This document shows, one piece after another, positions 49,973 to 58,313 of a stretch of 58,557 bases of DNA. The translations under genes and the position numbers were made by a program. Positions within the stretch are counted from its first letter, which is position 1, and the number at the start of each line of letters is the position of its first letter. The notes under the pieces are model-generated. The model saw nothing but the letters and a program-made list of their open reading frames with translations, was not told where the DNA came from and did not search any database. This DNA is from Texas Phoenix palm phytoplasma (GTDB lineage Bacteria > Bacillota_I > Bacilli_A > Acholeplasmatales > Acholeplasmataceae), in NCBI RefSeq assembly GCF_005774685.2, contig NZ_VBRA02000007.1, forward strand, positions 1 through 58,557, read 5' to 3'.

Positions 49973-50199
49973 ATATAATTTTATTATAATCCTTACTATC
50001 TTATTTTTATTCATTAAAAAATTAATAAAAAATAAAAGAATTTTGTTAATAATAATTACCATTTTAATAATATTTAATAATGCAAAAATATAATATTATT
50101 ATTTTATTAAATTAAACATAACAAAATTCAATTATAAAAAAATTAAATTTAAATAATAAAATATAATCAAATAAAAAAGATATTAAAAAATTAAAAAAA

Positions 50200-51897
50200 T
50201 TATCTTATTTCTTCTATATTTAACATTTTATTTTCATAATAAATATTATTTTTAGACTTAATTAATTTAACTAAATTAGTAGAAATTTCAAAAACTGTCT
50301 TTTTATAAAAATGTTTAATATTACCTATGTTTTTACTATAAATATTATATTTTTCATTTAATAACTTCAAAAATAATGAAGGATTAATGCCATCATCTTT
50401 GCCTAAGTTAATACTTAATTGTACCATTGGTTTTCTATCATTAGAATTATTATTATATCTACTTCTGCTATTATAACTATTATAACTATTACTAGTATTC
50501 CTTACTTTGGAATAACTATTATAATTATCTTTATAATAATTAGATTTATTGCTAAAACGAGAATTAAAAGTTTTAACTTCAGAAATATATTCATAATTTT
50601 TTTTATTAGGGATTAAATATGATAATAAACTCTTAATTATTTGTTTAGAATCGAATTTGTCTAATAAAATAATAATAATATCATTTATATTCTTATCTTG
50701 AGAAGAATTTTGATCTTTTTCTATCAAAGAAATTATTTTATTTTTGAAAAAATTATTTTGTTCTTTTTGAACTTCTTCAACAGAAGGTATTGAAATTAAA
50801 TTTATTTTATCTTTCAAATATTGTTCTAATCTTTTTAACTGAATTATTTGTTTTACACTAACAAAACTAAAAGCTATTCCTGTTTTTCCTGCTCGTCCTG
50901 TTCTTCCTATTCTGTGAACATAAACCTCAGTTTCATGCGGTAAATCATAATTAATTATCATAGTAATATCAGAAATATCTATTCCTCTTGCAGCTACATC
51001 AGTAGCAATCAAAATTTTAGTATTCTTAGTTCTAAAACTATTCATAACACATTGTCTTTGATTTTGTTTTAAATCTCCGTGAATTGCGTCTGCAGAAAAA
51101 CCTCTTTCCAATAAATAACTACAAATAGCATCTACATCTTTTTTAGTATTAGCAAAAATAATTACTGAATCAGGATTTTTATAATCTAATAAACGAACTA
51201 AAAGTTTATTTTTATCGAATTCTTTAACCATAAAATAAAATTGATCTATTAATTTAACAGCAAGATTTTTACTTTTTACTCTTATAATTTCAGGATTTTT
51301 TTGATATTTAGTAGCGATTTGCTTAATAGATAAAGGCAAAGTAGCTGAAAATAAAACTGTTTGTCTTTTTTCTGGTATATTTTGTAAAATAGTTTCTAAA
51401 GATTCTTGAAAACCCATTTTTAACATTTCATCAGCTTCATCTAAAGTTAAATTATAAATTTTAGTTAAATCTATTTTTTTTCTTTCTAATAAATCTATAA
51501 TTCTTCCGGGTGTAGCTATAATAATATGAGGTTTTTTTTCTAAAGCTTGAAATTGTTTAATATAAGACTCTCCACCATAAATAACTGCTATTCTTATTTC
51601 TGGATAAAATTTTAATAATTTTTTAATCTCTAAAAAAACTTGTAAAGCTAATTCTCTAGTAGGACATAAAACTAAAGATTGAATATAAGATATTTTAGGA
51701 TCTATTTTTTCAATTATAGGAATACCAAATGAAAAAGTTTTTCCAGTTCCAGTTTGCGATTGCGCTATGATATCATTTCCTTTTATCATCTCTGGAATAA
51801 CCAAAGACTGAATAGGCGTAGGACTATTTAATTCTAATTCAGTTAGTGCTTTTTGCGTTTGAGGCAATAAATTTAATTCTTTAAATAAAATACTCAT
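50200..51897 (-). CDS. DEAD-box RNA helicase with DbpA-type C-terminal domain
   Basis: 565 residues. Q motif (SPTPIQSLVIPEM), motif I (SQTGTGKT), Ia (PTRELALQ), Ib (TPGR), II (DEAD), III (SAT), V (ARGIDI) and VI (HRIGRTGRAG) are all present. After the core come a ~90-residue linker, a Ser/Asn/Tyr/Arg-rich low-complexity stretch (about residues 455-495) and a ~75-residue domain starting VQLSINLGKDDGI. The latter matches the DbpA RNA-binding fold. This is the CsdA/CshA-like plan, acting in ribosome assembly and RNA decay. Confidence 0.93.
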   Translation of the reverse strand: MSILFKELNLLPQTQKALTELELNSPTPIQSLVIPEMIKGNDIIAQSQTGTGKTFSFGIPIIEKIDPKISYIQSLVLCPTRELALQVFLEIKKLLKFYPEIRIAVIYGGESYIKQFQALEKKPHIIIATPGRIIDLLERKKIDLTKIYNLTLDEADEMLKMGFQESLETILQNIPEKRQTVLFSATLPLSIKQIATKYQKNPEIIRVKSKNLAVKLIDQFYFMVKEFDKNKLLVRLLDYKNPDSVIIFANTKKDVDAICSYLLERGFSADAIHGDLKQNQRQCVMNSFRTKNTKILIATDVAARGIDISDITMIINYDLPHETEVYVHRIGRTGRAGKTGIAFSFVSVKQIIQLKRLEQYLKDKINLISIPSVEEVQKEQNNFFKNKIISLIEKDQNSSQDKNINDIIIILLDKFDSKQIIKSLLSYLIPNKKNYEYISEVKTFNSRFSNKSNYYKDNYNSYSKVRNTSNSYNSYNSRSRYNNNSNDRKPMVQLSINLGKDDGINPSLFLKLLNEKYNIYSKNIGNIKHFYKKTVFEISTNLVKLIKSKNNIYYENKMLNIEEIR

Positions 51898-52097
51898 TTT
51901 TTTTAATTTCCTTCTAAAATTAATATTATATTAATAATTAATCAACAAAAAATCATAAAATAAATAAATATTCTAAAAAATTTTTTTAAATTTTTTTAAA
52001 TTGATAAATAATTAATGTAATTTAATAATTTTATTTTTATTTTTAATAATTTAATTAAGAAATAATTAATTAATAATAATTAATTAATGTAAATAAT

Positions 52098-52116
52098 ATT
52101 TTAGTGATACTAAAAT
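52098..52116. repeat. Perfect 8-bp palindrome
   Basis: ATTTTAGT-GAT-ACTAAAAT. Its G/C content stands out from the surroundings; possible operator or small hairpin. Confidence 0.35.
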
Positions 52117-52722
52117 TTGAAAAAATTTATTTTAAAAAATAACATAACAAATATACAATACTTTTTATTATATATCAAAAAATTAATAAAAAAATTTTTT
52201 TTAAAAAAATTAAACATCAAAAAATAAAAAAATATAAAACAAAAATTAAAATAATAAATTTAAATTTTTATAAATATTTTGTGATTAAAAAATATAAAAA
52301 TTTAATTTAAAAATTTTAAAAAACTTTTTTAAAAAAATAAAAAACCAAAAATAAAATATAAAATTTATAAAACCAAATTTAATTTAAATCTAATTCTAAA
52401 ATTATATAAATTTTATATATCAGGTTTATTTTTTTAATTAATTAATTTTTTTGTTTTTTTATTATTTTTTTTATTTTAAAATTCTAGGAAAAATTATCTT
52501 TTATTTATTTCATATTTACTACTATTTATAATTATTTACATTACAACTATACTTTACTTATATTAACATAATATTATATAATTACATAAAATAAAAAATT
52601 AAATTTTAAAATTTAATTTAAAAAAAAATAATAATAAATAAATAAAAAAATGATATAATTTTTAAAAATTATATTTAAAAAATTAAAAAATATATACAAA
52701 AAAACAACTTTTAATAAAAATA

Positions 52723-52731
52723 TGTTAAAAT
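52723..52731 (+). promoter_or_regulatory. Possible extended -10 for the small ORF
   Basis: TG-T-TAAAAT about 90 nt before ATG 52821. No good -35. Confidence 0.35.
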
Positions 52732-52820
52732 AAAGGGTGATTATTTTTTTAATATAATTTTTAAAAACTTTATCGACAATAAATAAAAATAATAAACAAG
52801 AAGGGACATTAAAAAAATTA

Positions 52821-53087
52821 ATGTATTTTGTAAGAGAAAAATTAATTTTGGTTTTAGTAGCTTTTATATTTGCAATTTTAGGAGCTTTATTGTTCGAAGT
52901 TGGAGCAGAAAAAGCAAAGATTTATGAAGATAATTCTGAAATTATATCATTAGTAAACAGTTTTATTTTATCAGCAGAACAAAAGGAAAGCAAAATTTCA
53001 ATAGGTTTTCAAGATAAAATACTTCATAAGTGGTACCAATTAATAATGTCTATAGTTCACGGAGATAGAAGTTATTTTAGTAAGTAA
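52821..53087 (+). CDS. Small protein with N-terminal signal/anchor helix, unknown function
   Basis: 88 residues, family not recognised. Residues 7-26 (KLILVLVAFIFAILGALLFE) form one hydrophobic segment after two basic residues, and the remaining ~60 residues are hydrophilic and mostly helical. It could be a secreted or single-pass membrane protein. The segment does not match the SVM signal motif of phytoplasma effectors, and there is no obvious Ala-x-Ala cleavage site. AAGAAGGGA lies about 12-20 nt before the ATG. It stands alone, convergent with smpB. Confidence 0.65.
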   Translation: MYFVREKLILVLVAFIFAILGALLFEVGAEKAKIYEDNSEIISLVNSFILSAEQKESKISIGFQDKILHKWYQLIMSIVHGDRSYFSK

Positions 53088-53168
53088 ACTAAATAATTAA
53101 TATCAAAATATTATAAAAAAATAAAAATAATAAGAAATATATAAAAGAAAAAACTAAAAAATGAGATT

Positions 53169-53627
53169 TTAGAAAAAAGTTTTTTTAATTCTTTTTTCTT
53201 CTTCTTTTTGTCTTATTGACATTCTTTTATCATATTTCTTTTTTCCTTTTGCTAAAGAAATTTCTAATTTTAATAAATTTCGGACAGATAAAATTTTAGT
53301 AGGAACAACACTAAATCCTTTTTTTTTAATATTATTTTTAATTTGTAAAATTTCTTTTTTTTTTAATAAAAGTTTTTTTTTTCTCTTTTCATCGAAATCA
53401 AAAAAATTACAAAAAATATACTTTTCTATAAACATATTTAAAATAAAAATTTCATTTCCTTCAATTTGAATATAAGAATTATCTAAATTAACTTTTCCTA
53501 AACGAATTGATTTAACTTCATTTCCAAATAATTGAATTCCTGATAAATATTTTTTTTCTAAAAAATAATTATAAAAAACTTTTTTATTTTTGAAAATAGT
53601 TTTATTCATTTTAATTTTTTTTCCCAT
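53169..53627 (-). CDS. smpB: tmRNA-binding protein SmpB
   Basis: 152 residues. OB-fold core with GIQLFGNEVKSIRLGKVNLDNSYIQI and KRKKKLLLKKKEILQI, then the C-terminal KGKKKYDKR basic tail. It takes tmRNA to stalled ribosomes. No ssrA gene was seen in the neighbourhood. The first residues (MGKKIKMNKTI) offer a second Met at position 7. Confidence 0.95.
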   Translation of the reverse strand: MGKKIKMNKTIFKNKKVFYNYFLEKKYLSGIQLFGNEVKSIRLGKVNLDNSYIQIEGNEIFILNMFIEKYIFCNFFDFDEKRKKKLLLKKKEILQIKNNIKKKGFSVVPTKILSVRNLLKLEISLAKGKKKYDKRMSIRQKEEEKRIKKTFF

Positions 53628-53728
53628 TTATTCAATATAGATAATAAAAAAAATAATCAATTAATTATTTTTTTTAAATAATTTTTAATTTTAAAAAATT
53701 AAAAATATATTATTAATTAGTAATTAAT

Positions 53729-54271
53729 TCAAGAATGAGATTTTAATTCTTTATATTTTAATAAAGAATTTTCAATTGTTAATTCTGCTTCATTTTTAGA
53801 ATCTATTTTTTTTATTAAAACTTTTTTATTTTCTAAATCTTTATAATGAGACAAAAAATGTTTTATTTCAGAAATACAATAAGAAGGAATATCTTCCATA
53901 TCATTATAATTTGCAGTAGATAAATCTGCAATTGGAACAGCAATTATTTTTTCATCTAATTCACCATTATCAATCATTTTAATAACCCCAATAGCTCTAC
54001 ATTCTACCAAAACCATAGGATCTAAAACTTCTTGACTCAAAACAAAAACATCTAAAGGATCTTTATCTTCACAATAAGTAAAAGGGATAAAGCCATAATT
54101 AGCAGGATAACGAAAAGATGTTGTCAAAAAACGATCTAATATTAAAAAACCCGTTTCCTTATCTAATTCATATTTTTTTTTACTTCCTTCAGGAATTTCA
54201 ATAAAAACAATAAATTTTTTTTTATTAATTCTATTCAAACTTAAATTTTTTAATAAATTCATTTTTTTCAC
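53729..54271 (-). CDS. ppa: Inorganic pyrophosphatase (family I)
   Basis: 180 residues. Soluble enzyme hydrolysing pyrophosphate to phosphate. Active-site features are EIPEGSKKKYELDKETG, RYPANYGFIPFTYCEDKDPLDVFV with the metal-binding aspartates, and the later Lys/Tyr region. Complete and of standard length; the first few residues are a phytoplasma-type basic lead. Confidence 0.96.
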   Translation of the reverse strand: MKKMNLLKNLSLNRINKKKFIVFIEIPEGSKKKYELDKETGFLILDRFLTTSFRYPANYGFIPFTYCEDKDPLDVFVLSQEVLDPMVLVECRAIGVIKMIDNGELDEKIIAVPIADLSTANYNDMEDIPSYCISEIKHFLSHYKDLENKKVLIKKIDSKNEAELTIENSLLKYKELKSHS

Positions 54272-54521
54272 TCATTTTTTTATTTTTTTTAAATACATAA
54301 CTAAAGTTAAGAAATTAAATATTAAAAAAATACGGAAATAATTAATATTTTCCATATTTTAATAATATTTTTTTTATTTTTTAATATTTTATTTTTATTT
54401 AATTTTAAGTAAAATTATTATAACATAATAATTAATTTATATTATTAAAATTAATTCCTATAATTAAAATTTGAGAATAAAAAATTAATTTAAATCTTTA
54501 TATAAATTTTAAAATTAAAAT

Positions 54522-54968
54522 TTAAACTAATTTAGTTAATTTATCTATAGCGCCAGACAAAGAAATTTTTTGAATAAATATTCTCTTTTTTTGCAAAACA
54601 TTAATACTTAAATGATTAAATAAATCTACATTTATTTTATCTTTTTCAGAAATTAAAATTTTTTCAATTAAGTTTAATTTTTCTTCATCTCTGTTATTTT
54701 CTTCATCTGTAAAAATTTCATAAATAAATAAATTTGAATGTTGCTCTTCATCATTTTGTATCTTAACTAAAAAACCTTTTGTTTTATGATTTTTCTTTAA
54801 AGAAACATCAAAACTAACTTCTTTATTAGGTTTTATTCTTTTATTATGAATAGAATGTTCAAAAGAAAAAGCATTAGGCATATGAATATATGCTAAATTT
54901 TTAATTAAATTAAAAAGAATTGTTTTTTCTAAATTTTCAGTATTGTCTACATCTATAATACTATTTAC
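54522..54968 (-). CDS. Last exon (E) of the intron-split gene, unknown C-terminal domain
   Basis: 448 coding bases less one, starting right after an intron end (GAT at 54969-54971) and running to the stop: 148 residues. It starts VNSIIDVDNTENLEKTILFN and ends KISLSGAIDKLTKLV. In phase with exon D (GAATTA then GTA AAT). An internal Met (MPNAFSFEH, codon at 54879-54881) could mislead automatic calling into a 119-residue gene, but the frame is open right up to the splice point. I do not recognise the domain: about 25% acidic or basic residues and no membrane helix. It may be the C-terminus of the HD protein or of another gene brought here by recombination. Confidence 0.55.
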   Translation of the reverse strand, partial: VNSIIDVDNTENLEKTILFNLIKNLAYIHMPNAFSFEHSIHNKRIKPNKEVSFDVSLKKNHKTKGFLVKIQNDEEQHSNLFIYEIFTDEENNRDEEKLNLIEKILISEKDKINVDLFNHLSINVLQKKRIFIQKISLSGAIDKLTKLV

Positions 54969-55744
54969 ATCGAGATAGAATTAAACCGTTTTTCTATTTA
55001 ATAGATATTAATTTAAGCCTCTCACACCACCGAACAAGCAAGTTTCCAAGCATTCGGCGGTTAAATAAGTTTTTTTATAAAAAAACTTATTTTTCCTCTT
55101 TCGCCTTGTAAAGGTTATTACCCTTTTCCTTGGTGAGTCAGTCCACTTCTTTCTTCCAAAAGAAGCTTTGAATTACTCACGACTACTATGATTTTGCTTT
55201 TTCCTTGCTTCCACAGACCATTCTTTGTTTTTTTTAGAGAATGTTTTACTCTGAGAGAAGTTTAGGAAGATCGAAGTTACTCTAATTATTTACGCAACTC
55301 ATTTAGGTATGCAGACCTTTTTTTTCTTTATCTTAAAACAAAAACTTTTTATATTTATACATTATTAAGATAAAAAAGAAAATAGGTAGATTCAAAGAAT
55401 AAGATTATATTGAAAAATCTTTTATGTTTTTTCTTAAAACATTGATAAATTTGAAAATCTAAAAATTATATAAATTTCAAATTTCCTTGATTAACAGTTT
55501 CAATTCATTTCTGTTAAGTTTTATAATTACATCATTTTAGCATTTAGCCTTTTATAAAAAGGTTATCCATGTGAGTTATTCTTCTTGCGTAATCTTATTG
55601 AATATGAATTTCTCCTCAACCCGCTTTTATTCTTTGCTGTAACTTTTCATTCTTTCGTTTCAAAAGCCAAGAATACGAAGGAACACATTATCATTATGTT
55701 CGTGATGCGTTAAATCACTAATAATTAGGCATCATTTCGCGCCC
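54969..55744 (-). mobile_element. Group II intron, ORF-less, copy 2 (between exons D and E)
   Basis: 776 nt on the minus strand from GGGCGCGAAATGATGCC (first base 55744) to CTATCTCGAT (last base 54969). Domain V lies at 55027-55060 and is identical to that of copy 1. The whole element is close to copy 1, in the opposite orientation 54 kb away. EBS1-type hairpin near 55493-55517 (TTAACAG/CTGTTAA arms) but only weak pairing to the exon end GAATTA. No maturase frame. Confidence 0.82.
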
Positions 55745-56060
55745 TAATTCTTCTATAGAAATATTAACTTTTTCTTTTGATTCCTCTTTGTCGCTATTTT
55801 TAATTAATTCTTCTAAATGAGAAAAATAAAGAAATAAATGTTTTCTTAAGTCTTCTATATCATTTACACTAGTAAATTTAAAATTAACAACTTCTTGAAT
55901 TAAATCTAAAACAGAATAACCATTCATTTTACAATTACAAAATGAAAAATTAATAGAAATAATTTTAGAAATATTAGAATCTTTAAAATAAAAATATCCT
56001 AAAGAAGGATTATTTTTTAATAAATTACAAAAACTAACCATATCTAAAGCTATTTTTTCA
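55745..56060 (-). CDS. Exon D of the intron-split gene
   Basis: 316 bases between two introns, 105 codons plus one joining base. Spliced to exon C the junction codon is TA+T = Tyr, giving QVY then EKIALDMVSFCNLLKN. The HD family has QVYFHK followed by a helix of the same pattern at this point, so D plausibly continues the HD protein. The rest (ISINFSFCNCKMNGYSVLDLIQ ... SIEEL) is not recognised. An apparent Met-started frame to 56149 begins inside the intron and its first 29 residues are not protein, nor are the last eight (GREMMPNY). Confidence 0.6.
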
Positions 56061-56926
56061 ATCACGATAGAATTAAGACGTTTAGCTATTTTTTTAAAAG
56101 TTATTATCTTAAGCCCCGCACACCACCACGCAAGCAAGTTTCCAAGCACGTAGCGGTTACAACATTTTTAATATTAATTATTTATTCAATTTATTATCAA
56201 TAATATATTGATAATTTTTCTAAATAAAATATGTATTATTAAAAATATATTTCTTTTTAATAATTTTTTTATAAATCGATAAAAAATATTTTTTATATTT
56301 CTGATAAATCAATATTCAAAAAATAATCTTTATCTTTTTAAAAAATAATATAAAAATGTGGTTTCCTCTTTCGCCTTGTGAAAGTTATTATCTTTCTCCT
56401 TGGTAGGCCATTATACTAAAACATTCCAGTTTAGCTTTAAGTTTCCTACGACTACTATGATTTTGCTTTTCCCTTGTCCCCACCAACTTAGGTGTTTTAT
56501 TTAATTAATAAATTAATAAATAAGGGATTTAGAGAGATAGAAGTTACTATAAAAAACTACCGTGTACTTTTAGGAGAGATAACCTATTCCAAAAATATAT
56601 AGGTGGATTTTTGTCTATTTTCCTATAAAAAGGATGATAATTTAATTTGTCAGTTTAAACAAATTAATACAAAAACTAAGAAATTTTTAATATTTCAAGG
56701 TTATGTCATAACTTCTCTTTTTTCTCTTAGGATTATTTCAAATCTTATCCATGAGTACTTTCATCTTGCGAAATCATATTGGTTAAATAATTTTACCTCA
56801 ATTCGCTTTTATCTTCTGCTGTATTTTATAGTCTTTTCATCCCATAAAACAAAGATATGATGTACAACATTATCACAGTTGTTGCAATTGGTTAAATTGC
56901 TAGTATTTTATGCATCTTTCTCGCCC
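56061..56926 (-). mobile_element. Group II intron, ORF-less, copy 3 (between exons C and D)
   Basis: 866 nt from GGGCGAGAAAGATGC (first base 56926) to CTATCGTGAT (last base 56061). Domain V at 56123-56156 has lower helix CCGCTACGT/GCGTGGTGG, which differs from copies 1-2 at several positions but stays paired (G-C to A-T, A-T to C-G, A-T to G-C). The EBS1 arm is a hairpin with TTAATTTGT/ACAAATTAA stems; loop bases TAAACT (56652-56657, minus) pair with the exon end GGTTTA over 6 bp, including one G-U. The largest copy; no maturase frame. Confidence 0.85.
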
Positions 56927-57166
56927 TAAACCTGACAATACATATGATATCGATTAACAATATAATTTTCTATTGAATTAATACTACTTTTTTTAAAAAC
57001 AACTTTATTATTATATATTTCTATTCCTCTAATTAATCTATCTAAATCAATAGAATCATTAACTCCAGTAAAAAAAGAATCTCTTTTTAAATAATCTAAT
57101 CTATCAAAATCTAATTGACTAGACAAAAGTTTTTCTAATAAAACAAATCTATGTTCCTTATTTATA
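56927..57166 (-). CDS. Exon C of HD-domain phosphohydrolase
   Basis: 240 bases. Contains the family hallmark LLSSQLDFDRLDYLKRDSFFTGV, then DLDRLIRG and NYIVNRYHMYCQVY. These match the region after the HD site of YwfO/SAMHD1-like proteins. It begins with one base that completes the Ile codon left by exon B (AT+T) and ends with TA, the first two bases of a Tyr codon. With the intron removed, the distance from DVA (exon B) to SSQ is 16 residues, as I recall for B. subtilis YwfO. Confidence 0.85.
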
Positions 57167-57903
57167 ATCGCGATAGAATTAGAAAGTTTTAATTTAATAA
57201 AAAATAAATTAATTATTAATATTTATTTTTTCTAAGCCCCGCACACCACCACGCAAGCAAGTTTCCAAGCACGTAGCGGTTACTCATAAAAAATGAGTTT
57301 CCCCTTTCGCCTTGTAAAAGTTATTAACTTTTTCTTTAGTAAGCACATTACATTTCAATATTCCAATTGAAAATTTGATTAACCTACGACTACTATGGTT
57401 CTGCTTTTCCCTTGCCTCTTTTAAATAAATAATGATAAAAAAATTATTTTTTTAAGTAAGAAGTTTAGGGAGATAGAAGTTACTAAAAACACCACCTTTA
57501 TACTTTTAGGAGAGATAACCTAACATTTTTTATTTTAATTAAAATTAAAAAATAATCAGGTGAATTCTGATTTTTTATCTCTTATTTAAACATAAGAGAA
57601 TGATAATTTTAATTAGCTTCTATTTTTCTAATTAAATTTTCAGAACTGAAAATAATTTAAATATTTTATTTACAGGAAGTTGCCTTTCTTATCTTTATTC
57701 TCTTAGGAGTTTTAAAACTCTTTTCCATAAATATATTCATCTTGCGAAATCATATTGGTTTAATAGTTCCACCTCAATACGCTTTTTTCTCTTGCTTTAA
57801 TTTTTAATTCTTTCGTTTTAAAAACCAGAGAAACGATGTACAGCATTATCAAAACTGTTGAAATTGGTTAAATAACTAATGTTTTAAGCATCTTTTCTCG
57901 CCC
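57167..57903 (-). mobile_element. Group II intron, ORF-less, copy 4 (between exons B and C)
   Basis: 737 nt from GGGCGAGAAAAGATGC (first base 57903) to CTATCGCGAT (last base 57167). Domain V at 57246-57279, same as copy 3. The EBS1 hairpin (TTTAATTAG/CTAATTAAA arms) presents ATAGAAGC, the exact complement of the last 8 exon bases. Its last 244 bases are identical to copy 5. Domain IV is only a few dozen bases, with no room for a maturase. Confidence 0.88.
57616..57623 (-). promoter_or_regulatory. EBS1 of intron copy 4
   Basis: ATAGAAGC on the minus strand, in the loop of a hairpin. It is perfectly complementary to IBS1 GCTTCTAT at 57904-57911, the eight exon bases directly before the 5' splice site. 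It fixes the 5' boundary of the intron and the identity of the element. Confidence 0.8.
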
Positions 57904-58313
57904 ATAGAAGCAACATCAAATTTAAATTCTACATCTATAGAATCTAAAATAGAAACAATTTCAGGATGATTAATAATTATTTGAGCACTTTTTTGTTCAT
58001 GATTAGTATTAAATATAGTTTCAAAAATATGAGAATAAGAACCATGTCCTATATCATGCAATAAAGCAGTAGTTAATAAAAGTAATTTTTCTCTGAAATC
58101 AAATATTTTTTTTCTTTCTAAAAGTTTATTATTAGTTTCAAAAAACCTTCTAGCTAATTCATAAACTCCTAAACTATGAGTAAAACGAGAATGCTCAGCT
58201 CCATGAAAAACAATATTAACACAACCTAATTGTTTTATTCTTCTCAGCCTTTGCATAACGCTTGTATCAATCAATTTTTTTAAAAATACATATTCAAAAT
58301 AAATATAACCATA
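57904..58313 (-). CDS. Exon B of HD-domain phosphohydrolase (YwfO/SAMHD1-like)
   Basis: 410 bases, 136 codons plus two bases. From the intron end it reads YGYIYFEYVFLKKLIDTSVMQ, then RLRRIKQLG, FHGAEHSRFTHSLGVYELARR, TALLHDIGHGSYSHIFE (the HD metal pair) and DVASI. This is the N-terminal HD domain of a dNTP/nucleotide phosphohydrolase-type protein. The family starts about 20 residues earlier with DPxHGYI, so a first exon (A) is expected beyond intron copy 5, outside the window. The residues after DVASM in a simple translation (GEKRCLKH) are intron. Confidence 0.88.

Larger units (their letters stand above)
51898..52820. other. 923-nt gene-less, extremely AT-rich region
   Basis: The largest gap in the window. 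G and C are almost absent, no frame shows coding bias on either strand, and there is no tRNA-like or repeat structure except a short palindrome at 52098-52116. There are no DnaA boxes and no dnaA nearby, so an origin is not supported. It could be a decayed gene or a spacer holding the divergent promoters of the helicase gene and the small ORF at 52821. Confidence 0.6.

Noticed and set aside
51898-52820. Replication origin in the AT-rich gap
   Set aside because: No DnaA boxes, no iterons, and dnaA/dnaN are not adjacent.
56061-56149. N-terminal part of the Met-started 143-residue frame, before exon D
   Set aside because: Its first 29 residues translate domain V/VI of intron copy 3; only the part from exon D on is taken as coding.
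56603-56860. 85-residue frame on the plus strand (starts MDFCLFSYKK)
   Set aside because: Lies wholly inside intron copy 3, antisense to it, and is not kept in the other copies.
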